Source: Brevibacterium iodinum ATCC 49514
GTDB lineage: Bacteria > Actinomycetota > Actinomycetes > Actinomycetales > Brevibacteriaceae
Length of the DNA stretch: 64,000 nucleotides
Direction of reading: 5' to 3'
Assembly (NCBI RefSeq): GCF_900169265.1
Contig: NZ_FXYX01000009.1
Span: 50,560 to 114,559, forward strand
The notes beneath the pieces are model-generated. The model did not search any database and was not told the origin of the DNA. It saw only the letters and a list, made by a program, of their open reading frames with translations. The translations under genes were made by a program, and so were the position numbers. This document shows, piece after piece, positions 17,221 through 24,980 of this stretch (position 1 is its first letter; each line of letters starts with the position of its first letter).

Positions 17221-18255
17221 TCACCCCACGGGCCCCGGAAGTTCAAGCACTCGGGAATTGCGAAGCCGCCACCGGAGCACGCTGATGCCCAACCTGGTGC
17301 GGTTGTAGCCCGACAGCGGGTCGTAGCCGAGGCAGCGTTCGATCTGCTCGGCCCGGCTCTGCACCGTGCTGTGGTGCAGACCGAGGTCGCGGGCCGCCTG
17401 TCTGATCGTCGGTGCTTCGAGGAGCACGCGCACCGTGGACTCCGCCCACGGCGAGTCCATGATCTCGTCGATCAGCGCAGCGTCCGGATCGGTTGTGTCA
17501 GATGATTCGGCGAGCAGTTCGACGAGCCCACCGAAGTTTTCCGCCCGCACTAGCCCTTCCTCGGGCGGGCGGCTGAGCCGCAGTGCCACCACGGCTGCCC
17601 GCAGTGACCGCGGCAATTCTCCGATCGACCCGGACGGCCCCAGTCCGGCCGGTGTCACGGCGATGTCCTCGGTGTCGTCGGTCACGATGACCACCTGCAG
17701 CGTGCCATGTTCGCTGGTGATGACATCGGTGGGACCGGCGGGTCGTTTCTCGAAGACGGCGAACAGCGGGGCCGCGAGGACTCGATATCCCGAGCCTGGC
17801 ATCAGCCCGAGGCGAACCGCGGCAGCACTCCGGTCTTCGGGCGTCGCGGCAGGATCGAGGACGAGCGCCACGTCCCGCGGGGTCTCCAGCTGCTGCCGTT
17901 CGAGACCGAATCTCACGCCGATGGCCAGGCCGAATCTCTCAAGGATGAGTACATCGTTGGGCAAGGCAACGTCCTCCCGCTCGAGCCAGACCTCGGAATC
18001 GTTCGGCAGGGACAGGGCGGCCACCTCGGCGGGTCGGTCTCCCGGAATCGAGACTCCGCCTGAATCGACCCTCAGCTGCCTGCTCCCGTCCCCACTGCGA
18101 AAGCCGGCCGGGCAACCGGCCAGAGCCGCGGCCGCGGAGGCGAGGGCATGGGAATTGACCTCGCCGGCCATGAGTTCGTCGAAGCAGGCGATGACGCGCA
18201 GACCCAGGCTCGCCTCGGGATCGAGCTTGGCAATCCTGCCGAGCAGCTCCTGCAC
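17221..18255 (-). CDS. PucR-type helix-turn-helix transcriptional regulator
   Basis: A 344-residue regulator whose C-terminal domain is the PucR/CdaR-type HTH: EAPTIRQAARDLGLHHSTVQ, then AEQIERCLGYDPLSGYNRT. The N-terminal and middle regions lack a recognisable enzymatic motif and probably sense a ligand. The downstream end is followed by the IS3 remnant and the upstream end by a serine hydrolase gene in the same direction (85 bp away). Control of that hydrolase and the next alpha/beta hydrolase is plausible from position only. Confidence 0.8.
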   Translation of the reverse strand: MQELLGRIAKLDPEASLGLRVIACFDELMAGEVNSHALASAAAALAGCPAGFRSGDGSRQLRVDSGGVSIPGDRPAEVAALSLPNDSEVWLEREDVALPNDVLILERFGLAIGVRFGLERQQLETPRDVALVLDPAATPEDRSAAAVRLGLMPGSGYRVLAAPLFAVFEKRPAGPTDVITSEHGTLQVVIVTDDTEDIAVTPAGLGPSGSIGELPRSLRAAVVALRLSRPPEEGLVRAENFGGLVELLAESSDTTDPDAALIDEIMDSPWAESTVRVLLEAPTIRQAARDLGLHHSTVQSRAEQIERCLGYDPLSGYNRTRLGISVLRWRLRNSRVLELPGPVG

Positions 18256-18340
18256 GTCACCACCTCCTCGTTCGTCCGTCGGTCGACGATTGGCAGTCCA
18301 CGTTTGTCGCCCGACGGTCGCGATTCGCCTCGGTCGCGAA

Positions 18341-19522
18341 TCAGCCTTTCAGAGCATCGTAGACTGCCGTCTCCATCTCGAGGTACCCACCGACGGATAC
18401 GGGGTCGGCGAAGGGGAAGATCTGTGTGGCCCAGTACCCGCCGATCTTGTTCTGTCGGTCGAACCAGTAGTAGAGGTTGGCAAGACCCGCCCATGCGGCG
18501 GCGCCGGCCGGGCGTCCGGTCGGGGCTTCCTCCTCGTTGATCATGAACGTGTATCCCCAGGTCTTCGGCATGCCGGGGAAGAACTCCGCATCGTTGGACA
18601 AGCTCGGGATGACTCCGGGCAGCAGTTTCACCCGAAGATCGCCGAGGTGGTTCTGCGTGGCCATGTCCACCGTTTCGGGGCGGAGGACGACGGTTCCGTC
18701 GTCGGCTGCTCCGTCGTTGAGCCACATCCTGATGAACTTCAGGTAGTCATCGACGGTCGAGAAGAGTCCGTGGCCGCCCATCTCCACCTCCGGTTCGGGC
18801 AGCATGAAGTCGGTCGCCGCGAGTTCGCCGTCGGTGCGCTGGTGCATCGTGGCCTGCCGCTCCTGCATCGACGCGGTCGGACGGAAGGTGCTGTCGTCCA
18901 TGCCCAGCGGTTCGAGGACTCGGGTGCGCATCGCCTCACCCAGAGTCTTTCCGGTGATGCCTTCGATGACCTGGCCGACCCAATCCATGTTCGACCCGTA
19001 CTCCCACTGGGTGCCGGGATCGAACAGCAGCGGAGTCTCCAACGCCTTCCTGGTCGCGGTGACGATGCTCGGCTGGCCGTGTTCGCGGGCGAGTCGTTCG
19101 TACTTCTCGTTGAAGAAGTCGTAGCCGAAGCCGGCGGTGTGCAGCAGCAGCTGTTTGGTGGTCGGTTCGCTGGCGGGTGCCCGGAGGATCGGTTCTCCAC
19201 TGTCGTCGAAGCCGTCGATGACCTGCACGTCGGCCAGTCCTGGGGCATAGTCCTTCGCCGGGGCGTCGAGGTCGAGCTCTCCCGACTCCACCAGCTGCAG
19301 TGCCACGGTGCCGGTCAGGGCCTTCGTCGTGGAGAAGATCATGAACACGGAGTCCGTGGTCATCGGCTGCGGATCGTCGAGGGAGCGGACTCCTGCAGCA
19401 GTGAGACTGATGGTCTCCTTGTCGGTGGTCACTCCGGCAACGACGCCTGGGACGCCGCCGCTGTCGACGGTCTTCGTGGCCACGCGGACAACTGCGTCGT
19501 TGACAGCTGTGTTCTCAGACAT
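18341..19522 (-). CDS. Serine hydrolase, class C beta-lactamase/esterase family VIII
   Basis: A 393-residue enzyme of the beta-lactamase-like serine hydrolases. The SxxK motif is STTK with Ser64 and Lys67 ([12 protein letters not shown]), and a YGS near residue 167 ([11 protein letters not shown]) stands in the place of the YxN/YxS general base. There is no signal peptide, so it is a cytoplasmic esterase rather than a secreted beta-lactamase. It starts 10 bases after the stop of the upstream alpha/beta hydrolase and is probably co-transcribed with it. Substrate unknown; small acyl esters are typical of the family. Confidence 0.87.
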   Translation of the reverse strand: MSENTAVNDAVVRVATKTVDSGGVPGVVAGVTTDKETISLTAAGVRSLDDPQPMTTDSVFMIFSTTKALTGTVALQLVESGELDLDAPAKDYAPGLADVQVIDGFDDSGEPILRAPASEPTTKQLLLHTAGFGYDFFNEKYERLAREHGQPSIVTATRKALETPLLFDPGTQWEYGSNMDWVGQVIEGITGKTLGEAMRTRVLEPLGMDDSTFRPTASMQERQATMHQRTDGELAATDFMLPEPEVEMGGHGLFSTVDDYLKFIRMWLNDGAADDGTVVLRPETVDMATQNHLGDLRVKLLPGVIPSLSNDAEFFPGMPKTWGYTFMINEEEAPTGRPAGAAAWAGLANLYYWFDRQNKIGGYWATQIFPFADPVSVGGYLEMETAVYDALKG

Positions 19523-19532
19523 GATGTTCCTT

Positions 19533-20492
19533 TCAGTCGGCCAAGAGCTTCTCGATCCAGGCCATTCGGGTGCTGATCATTCCTTGCGCAAGGTGTGTAT
19601 GGGCGGCGAAGATGTCGAAGGCGTGGAAGCCTCCGGGCCACACGTGCAGCTCCGCTTCGCTGCCGTCGTTCCAGAGGGCCGAGGCGTAGGCGGCGGCTTC
19701 GTCCCGGAAGATCTCGGCCGAGCCCACGTCGATGTACGCGGGCGGCAGATCGGTGAGGTCGTTGGCACGCGATGGTGCGATGTAGGGCGAGACCGCCTCG
19801 GTGCGGTAGTCATCGCCGAGCATCGCCTGCCATCCGGTTTCGTTGCTCACCCGATCCCAGACGCCGATGCCGTCGAACTGATGGGTCGACGGTGTGATGC
19901 CTCGGTCGTCGAGCATCGGGTAGATGAGCAGTTGGCCCTTGAGCTTCGGTCCGTGCCGGTCACGGGCCGCCAGCGCCATTCCGGCGGCCAGTCCCCCTCC
20001 GGAGCTGGCTCCGGCGACGATGAGTCGGGCGGGGTCGACGCCGAGGGTGTCGGCGTTCTCTGCCGTCCACAGGAGCGCGGCGTACATGTCCTCACGCGCA
20101 TAGGGGTCTTGGAACTCGGGTGCCAGGCGGTATTCGGGGCAGATGAGGATCGCACCGATTCTCTCGACCCAGTCGAGGTTGAGGCCGAGCGCGCTGAAGC
20201 GATCGCCGAACATCAGCCCGCCGGAGTGGGCGTAGACGATCGTCGGTCGTCGTTCGGTGTCCCCGGATCGTCTGAAGACGGAGACGGTGATGTCCTCGCC
20301 GAGGTGGCCCGGCACCTGATATTCGGAATGTTCGACCCGACGGCCGCTGAGAGTCTCCGCCAGCGGCTCCGAGGCGTACGAGACTCGCATGAAGTCGATG
20401 AGCGAAGGAGTGATGGTCGGCGGAAAGACCCCGCCGATGACGGACAGACTCGCGGCGAGCTCCGCGTCGAATCGTGACCGTCGTTGTGTCAT
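19533..20492 (-). CDS. Alpha/beta hydrolase, hormone-sensitive lipase (family IV) type
   Basis: A 319-residue carboxylesterase. The oxyanion-hole motif appears as HSGG (residues 89-92) rather than HGGG, and the nucleophile elbow is GASSGGG with Ser163. The acid-residue segment is [13 protein letters not shown] and the His is in [19 protein letters not shown] is typical of the HSL family. It is the first gene of a probable two-gene unit with the following serine hydrolase. The HGGG to HSGG change is unusual but the fold is clear. Confidence 0.9.
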   Translation of the reverse strand: MTQRRSRFDAELAASLSVIGGVFPPTITPSLIDFMRVSYASEPLAETLSGRRVEHSEYQVPGHLGEDITVSVFRRSGDTERRPTIVYAHSGGLMFGDRFSALGLNLDWVERIGAILICPEYRLAPEFQDPYAREDMYAALLWTAENADTLGVDPARLIVAGASSGGGLAAGMALAARDRHGPKLKGQLLIYPMLDDRGITPSTHQFDGIGVWDRVSNETGWQAMLGDDYRTEAVSPYIAPSRANDLTDLPPAYIDVGSAEIFRDEAAAYASALWNDGSEAELHVWPGGFHAFDIFAAHTHLAQGMISTRMAWIEKLLAD

Positions 20493-20557
20493 GTCACCAA
20501 GTATGCCGACCCCGGCACCGCGGCACTACCGCCAGACCATCGTGCTTTTCGCGCAGT

Positions 20558-20577
20558 CACCCGACAGTTGTCGGGTG
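20558..20577 (-). terminator. Hairpin downstream of Nramp-like gene
   Basis: CACCCGAC and GTCGGGTG (8-bp perfect stem, 4-nt loop) lie about 10 bases after the stop of the Nramp-like gene. There is no clear U-run, but position and stability fit a terminator. Confidence 0.5.
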
Positions 20578-20586
20578 CGCCTCACT

Positions 20587-21894
20587 TCACCCGATGAACC
20601 CCATCACCGACTCCTTGACCTGGAGGATCGCCAAGAATCCGAAGAGTGCCAGGCACACCGTCAGCAGCGTGTTCGACCACCAGGTGTTGCGCAGACCGGT
20701 CGGCACGGATCCGCGGTTGAGGATGACGAGCAGGGCGAGCGCGAGCACCGGCAGGATGAACGCGCTGATCGCAGCGTAGACGAGGACGAGAGTGACGGGT
20801 TTGCCGAGTCCCATGATGACCAGCGTCGCCACCGAGAGGTAGACGAGCGCGCCGCGGAACTCGACCGACTTCGCCGACATGTCGAAGCGCGCCTCGTCCT
20901 GGTGCGGGTAACGCCTGAGCACTCGCAGGCAGTCGGCGGTGACGTAGGCGATGCCGGAGAATCCGCCGAGCACGCTCGTGTACACCACGGCGAGGAAGCT
21001 GATGAGGAAGACCATCCGTCCGACGTCACCGATGCGGCTGACCAGACTGTCGGCGATCGCGAACAGTGAGTCGTTGTCCGCGATCGTGAAGCCCTGGCCG
21101 TAGAGGATGAAGGCCCCGACCGCACTCATCGCCACGGCGAAGACGAAGACGAGGCCGTAGCTGATGACGAGGTCGAGGCGGACGACGGTTTTCCAGTCCG
21201 GACTCCGCCAGGACTTCTCCCGGATCCAGAACGAGTACGCGAGGATGCCGGTCGCCCCGCCGACGCCGCCGATGAGCGACATGACCGTGATGATGGACGT
21301 GTTCGGGAACGTCGGGACCACGGTCTCGGCGGCGACCTGTTGGGCGCCGTCACCTTGGAAGACGGAGATTGCGAGCGCGATGATGCCGAAGAACATGATG
21401 ATCCCGAAGCCCATCATCGCCTTTTCGACGAGACCGTAGCGGCCGATGCCCACCAGCACCGAGGCCGAGAGCAGCACGACGACGGCCGTCGGCCAGAACG
21501 GAAGCACCGGGAAGATCGCCTGGAGGATGTTCGTCGTCACCGCAACGACGCCGGCGCCGAAGAAGAGCCCGACGAGCAGTTCGGCGATGAGGAAGAGCAC
21601 CGGGAAGGTCCGCCCGCCGAAGCCGGTGAGGTGGGACAGCAGCGACCGGTCCCCGCTCATCTGCAGCCGGGAGACCGCCTCGGAGAGCACGAACTTGAGC
21701 ACGATGCCCACCGTGAAGACCCAGATGAGCGCGAGACCGTACTCGGCCCCGGAGTTCATCGTCGTGATCATGTCGGAGGCACCGACGCTGGCGAGCGCGA
21801 GCACGATTCCGGGTCCGATGAGCCGCAGTCGACCTCCGAAGGTCACCGGCGCCGAGGTGGCCCCGTCGGTGGTCGTCGATGTGGAGGTGGACAT
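20587..21894 (-). CDS. Nramp-family divalent metal transporter-like protein, atypical TM1/TM6
   Basis: A 435-residue inner-membrane protein with about 11 helices and the Nramp start RLRLIGPGIVLALASVGASD. Canonical Nramp proteins have DPGN in TM1 and an A-x-x-MPH segment in TM6. Here TM1 reads ASVGASDMITTMNSG and TM6 reads GGATGILAYSFWIREKSW, so the Met and Asn ligands for Mn/Fe are absent. The protein may carry Mg or another substrate, as some Nramp relatives do (inference). Start 21894 (MSTSTST) follows a GGAG; a start 17 codons earlier is possible. Confidence 0.82.
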   Translation of the reverse strand: MSTSTSTTTDGATSAPVTFGGRLRLIGPGIVLALASVGASDMITTMNSGAEYGLALIWVFTVGIVLKFVLSEAVSRLQMSGDRSLLSHLTGFGGRTFPVLFLIAELLVGLFFGAGVVAVTTNILQAIFPVLPFWPTAVVVLLSASVLVGIGRYGLVEKAMMGFGIIMFFGIIALAISVFQGDGAQQVAAETVVPTFPNTSIITVMSLIGGVGGATGILAYSFWIREKSWRSPDWKTVVRLDLVISYGLVFVFAVAMSAVGAFILYGQGFTIADNDSLFAIADSLVSRIGDVGRMVFLISFLAVVYTSVLGGFSGIAYVTADCLRVLRRYPHQDEARFDMSAKSVEFRGALVYLSVATLVIMGLGKPVTLVLVYAAISAFILPVLALALLVILNRGSVPTGLRNTWWSNTLLTVCLALFGFLAILQVKESVMGFIG

Positions 21895-22187
21895 AGGCGG
21901 GCTCCGGTCGTTCAGGCTCAGCGGTCGTGCAACGGTCGGGCTCAAGTGTGACTGATCAGCAGCCCTCCGGGACGAGCAGTCTCAACAATCGGGCCCGATG
22001 CCCTCCCCGTCGGTGGCGTTCGGCGCAGCAGCCTTGGGCCACGGCACAGCCAGCCTGAGCCCGCAGGATCTGCAGATGTGGCGGGGGCGTCTCGCCGCGA
22101 TCCGCGCGGACGATGACAGCAGATCCTCAACTGAGGCCCGCCGAGTCCAACCGCTCGGTCGACCGCACCCAATCGGCCGGCAGACGC
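21895..22187. other. Intergenic stretch, no gene recognised
   Basis: About 290 bp between the Nramp-like gene start and the AhpD-like gene stop. A minus-strand frame here ends ICRSCGLRLAVPW, hinting at a zinc-binding fragment, but no start, length or family supports a gene. It must hold the Nramp promoter near 21900-21960. Confidence 0.4.
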
Positions 22188-22658
22188 TCAGTCCGGCTGA
22201 GCTCCGAACACCGGGTGGTCGCTGGCGATCGAGATGCGGTTGAACGCGTTGATGAGGATGATCGACCACTCGATCGCCGAGATCTGCTCGGTTGTCAGAT
22301 GCTGGGCCGCGTCAGCTGCGATCTGGTCGCGATCGGCGGCCTTGTCGAGCACGGTCAGCGACTCGGCGAGGGTCAGGGCCGCGAGCTCCTCATCGGTGAA
22401 GATCTCAGCCTCGTGCCAGCTGGGCAGCACGTCGAGCTTGAGCTGAGAGATCCCGGCATTCCGTGCGGCCGGAGCATGGATGCTCAGGCAGGTGCGGCAG
22501 CCGTTGATCTGCGAGACCCGCGTGTTCACGAGTTCGATGAGCCCGTCATCGAGTCCTGCGGCACGCGAGGCCTTCCGCGATGCCGCGGCCGCCTGGGCCA
22601 TGGTCTTGTAGTTCTCCGGGTGGATCTTGTCGATGAAGGGGCGACTCGCGTTGCTCAT
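22188..22658 (-). CDS. Carboxymuconolactone decarboxylase / AhpD-like peroxidase family protein
   Basis: A 156-residue all-helical protein with the AhpD core NGCRTCLSIHA, that is CxxC followed by His, preceded by the conserved Glu in GLIELVNTRVSQIN. The redox Cys pair indicates alkylhydroperoxidase-type activity with lipoyl or other thiol donors rather than lactone decarboxylation. The start is ATG 22658. It is 8 bp downstream of a GNAT gene in the same direction. Confidence 0.87.
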   Translation of the reverse strand: MSNASRPFIDKIHPENYKTMAQAAAASRKASRAAGLDDGLIELVNTRVSQINGCRTCLSIHAPAARNAGISQLKLDVLPSWHEAEIFTDEELAALTLAESLTVLDKAADRDQIAADAAQHLTTEQISAIEWSIILINAFNRISIASDHPVFGAQPD

Positions 22659-22666
22659 CGACCCGC

Positions 22667-23041
22667 TCACGCCTGGCTTTTCACGATGTCGATGTCGGCG
22701 CCGGTGGCGTTGCGGTACTTCCCGCCCTGTGCCGTGTAGTCGTCGCCGGCCTCCTGGAGCTTCTTGACGAAGAGCGGGCACACGGGCACCACCGTGATTC
22801 CGCGTTCGCGGGAATCATCGAGCGCTTCGGCGACGAGGAACTTCGACAGCCCTCGACCGCCGAACTGCTCGTCGACGACGGTGTGGTGGAAGATGCGTTC
22901 GGTCTCAGGATCCGGCCCGGGCAGGAAGTACGCGTGCCCGGCGACGGTCCCGTCGGCAACGGCGATGTCATAGGACTGCGTTGATCCGTTCAGTGAGACC
23001 GTCACCTCGGCGCCGGTCTTGTCCTCGAATGTCTTCACCAT
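22667..23041 (-). CDS. GNAT-family N-acetyltransferase
   Basis: A 124-residue small acetyltransferase. The acetyl-CoA loop is DEQFGGRGLSKFLVAEAL (a Q/RxxGxG/A variant), preceded by the strand ERIFHHTVV. It ends with ITVVPVCPLFVKKL and a YTAQ tail, like the YjdJ-type minimal GNATs. ATG 23041 has GAAAGGG upstream. It forms an operon with the AhpD-like gene and perhaps with pirin upstream. Substrate unknown. Confidence 0.85.
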   Translation of the reverse strand: MVKTFEDKTGAEVTVSLNGSTQSYDIAVADGTVAGHAYFLPGPDPETERIFHHTVVDEQFGGRGLSKFLVAEALDDSRERGITVVPVCPLFVKKLQEAGDDYTAQGGKYRNATGADIDIVKSQA

Positions 23042-23099
23042 GGCTATAACCCTTTCGTCGTGGCCTGCTGGTACTGGGTGGAGCGGAATTCGCGGCGGT

Positions 23100-23133
23100 T
23101 CTATTCCGCGGGTCCGGTCTATTCCGCGGGTCC
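23100..23133. repeat. Tandem 18-bp duplication at the pirin stop codon
   Basis: TCTATTCCGCGGGTCC occurs at 23100-23115 and again at 23118-23133, an 18-bp period. The stop codon of the pirin gene is in the second copy, so on the minus strand the end of the gene, stop included, is repeated once after the real stop. Confidence 0.85.
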
Positions 23134-24174
23134 ACCTTGGACCTGCGGCGGCGGATTCTTCCGCGGTCTGATCGTGACGTTGGGCAGCCTCGGCGCGGGG
23201 AGCCTTCCCATGCCATCGGCGTTCTGACCGGGCCCGCCCTTGCCGACGTATCCCTCGACGGCGCCGAAACGCTCGCCCTCGGCCTGCCATTCCTCGCGGA
23301 ACCGCGCTATCTCCTCATGCGTGCGGCCGACGAAGTTCCACCACATGACGATCTCTTCGGGAAACGGTTCGCCGCCGAGGAAGATGAGTCGGGCGGGTTC
23401 GTCGCTGCGGTTGGCGATGCGCAGCTCCTCCACGCCGGTGCCCGTATAGCCGATCGTCGCGACCGGCAGATCGACGTTCTCGAGCGCTATATCACCGGAA
23501 TCAACGAGGAGGCCGTGCTCGAACCGCGGATCGACCGGAAGGTCGACGGTTGCGCCCGCATCGAGGCGGATCTCCGCGCCGAGCAACGGAGAGTCCGTCT
23601 TCACCGGAGACGAACCTTCGCCGAGGCGGCCCAAAAAGACGAGCATCTCCCCGCCGTCGAGACTCACGGGCTCGGGCTCGAAGTGCTCGAATTCGCGTTC
23701 GGGCTGGTGGCGGGTGGCCTCGGGCAGGGCCAGCCACAGTTGGACACCGTGCAGGGTCGTGGTCTCCTCGGTCGAGACCTCGGAGTGGCAGATGCCTCGG
23801 CCTGCGGTCATGAGGTTGACCTCGCCGGGCAGGACGAGGCCCGCGTTGCCGCCGGAGTCGATGTGCTGGATGGCGCCTTCGAACAGCCAGCTCACGGTCT
23901 GCAGCCCGGTGTGCGGGTGCGGGGCGACGTCCATGCCGCCGGTGACCGAGACATCGGCGGGTCCGTAGTGGTCGACGAAGCACCAGGGGCCGATGAGGGA
24001 GCGCTGCCGCTGCGGCAGGGTGCGGCGCACGATCATCGCCCGTGGACCGCCGAGCGGCACCTCACGGGAGGTGATGATCTCAACCGGGGAACGTCCCTGC
24101 TGGTCACAGGCCGGCCCGGGCAGTCCCCCGGCCTTGCAGACCACTTGAACGGGGCGGGTCTCGACGTTGCTCAT
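23119..24174 (-). CDS. Pirin family protein
   Basis: A 351-residue bicupin. The N-terminal cupin holds the metal ligands in APHPHTGLQTVSWL and in GICHSEVSTEE, as in pirin/quercetinase-type proteins. The fold core SLIGPWCFVDHYGPADV precedes it. The C-terminal cupin is degenerate. It is likely a cytoplasmic redox or quercetin 2,3-dioxygenase-like protein; the exact role is unknown. It lies downstream of a MarR regulator in the same direction. Confidence 0.9.
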   Translation of the reverse strand: MSNVETRPVQVVCKAGGLPGPACDQQGRSPVEIITSREVPLGGPRAMIVRRTLPQRQRSLIGPWCFVDHYGPADVSVTGGMDVAPHPHTGLQTVSWLFEGAIQHIDSGGNAGLVLPGEVNLMTAGRGICHSEVSTEETTTLHGVQLWLALPEATRHQPEREFEHFEPEPVSLDGGEMLVFLGRLGEGSSPVKTDSPLLGAEIRLDAGATVDLPVDPRFEHGLLVDSGDIALENVDLPVATIGYTGTGVEELRIANRSDEPARLIFLGGEPFPEEIVMWWNFVGRTHEEIARFREEWQAEGERFGAVEGYVGKGGPGQNADGMGRLPAPRLPNVTIRPRKNPPPQVQGGPAE

Positions 24175-24247
24175 GGCCACATCGTAGCCCTCTTCGCGGC
24201 GGGCGGGGAGGGGGACAGTTCCGCGGGAATGCCGCTCACCCGCTCCC

Positions 24248-24709
24248 CTACTCGACCGGGCAGATCTTCGAGACGAGCTCGAAGATCTCGTCGGCCTCGG
24301 CATCCGTGAGCCCGGCGAAACCGTCGAGGATGATCTCGGCATTCGTCGCGGCCGCCTCGTCGCAGAGCCGCAGTCCCTCCTCGGTCAGGGCGACGAGCAC
24401 CCCGCGCTGATCCTCCGGGTCGGGCTCCTGCATGACCAAACCACGATCCTCGAGCTTGCCGAGCAGTCGACTGAGCGCGCTGCGGCTGATCACGAGGCTG
24501 CGCAGCAGGTCTCGATGGCGCACCTGGGCCTCGGGTCGGGCGTTGATGAGCACGTCGAACTCGTTCACGGTCAGCCCGTGCCGCGTCCGGAACTCGTGTA
24601 CGAACCTCGTATAGAAGTCCTGATACTTCTCCATCATCAGACGCCAGGCCGCGATCTTGATTGGGCCGTTCTGCCTGATCATGCTGCTCACCGGAGTCGT
24701 CTTGTCCAT
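24248..24709 (-). CDS. MarR-family transcriptional regulator
   Basis: A 153-residue winged-helix regulator. The recognition region reads RHRDLLRSLVISRSALSRLL, then the wing DRGLVMQEPDPEDQRGVLVAL, and a long C-terminal dimerisation helix. ATG 24709 fits the conserved N-terminus and an upstream in-frame extension does not. A palindrome TGTTG-N6-CAACA lies about 40 bp upstream and may be an autoregulatory site. Pirin immediately downstream is a likely target. Confidence 0.88.
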   Translation of the reverse strand: MDKTTPVSSMIRQNGPIKIAAWRLMMEKYQDFYTRFVHEFRTRHGLTVNEFDVLINARPEAQVRHRDLLRSLVISRSALSRLLGKLEDRGLVMQEPDPEDQRGVLVALTEEGLRLCDEAAATNAEIILDGFAGLTDAEADEIFELVSKICPVE

Positions 24710-24748
24710 CGGTCCGCCCCCGCTCGTCGATGTGTCATGCCACACTTT

Positions 24749-24764
24749 TGTTGCATAGTCAACA
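24749..24764. promoter_or_regulatory. Candidate MarR operator
   Basis: The inverted repeat TGTTG-CATAGT-CAACA sits in an AT-rich patch upstream of the MarR gene. Its size and TTG/CAA half-sites resemble MarR-family operators. Confidence 0.5.
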
Positions 24765-24949
24765 GAATAGTAGTTCAATGATATAACTGGCTCCAGATTC
24801 GGGGCCCGTCGACCACCCCTCGGCGTCAGTACCCGGCACATCCCCAACGTACCCCCGGCTGGAGAGATTGAGCAGAGTCGCCCGGACTCCGGTCTCACTC
24901 CGGGGGTATCGTGTTGCCGCCGTCGGCCCTTCACCATCGGTTCGACCTC

Positions 24950-24959
24950 GCCGAGGCGG
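24950..24959 (+). repeat. GCCGAGGCGG dispersed 10-mer, intergenic copy
   Basis: An intergenic copy of the window-wide 10-mer, within GACCTCGCCGAGGCGGCTCG, between the MMPL stop and the MarR promoter. It is not constrained by coding here, which argues against codon usage as the sole cause of the repeat. Confidence 0.7.
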
Positions 24960-24980
24960 CTCGCCCGATCCCCGCCCGGC

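Noticed and set aside
17366..19576. A 736-codon plus-strand frame opposite the PucR and serine hydrolase genes
   Set aside because: It spans two real minus-strand genes and has low-complexity Ser/Arg sequence; a shadow frame.
21998..22243. An 81-codon plus-strand frame between the Nramp-like and AhpD-like genes
   Set aside because: No ribosome-binding site, no family, and it overlaps the end of the AhpD-like gene.
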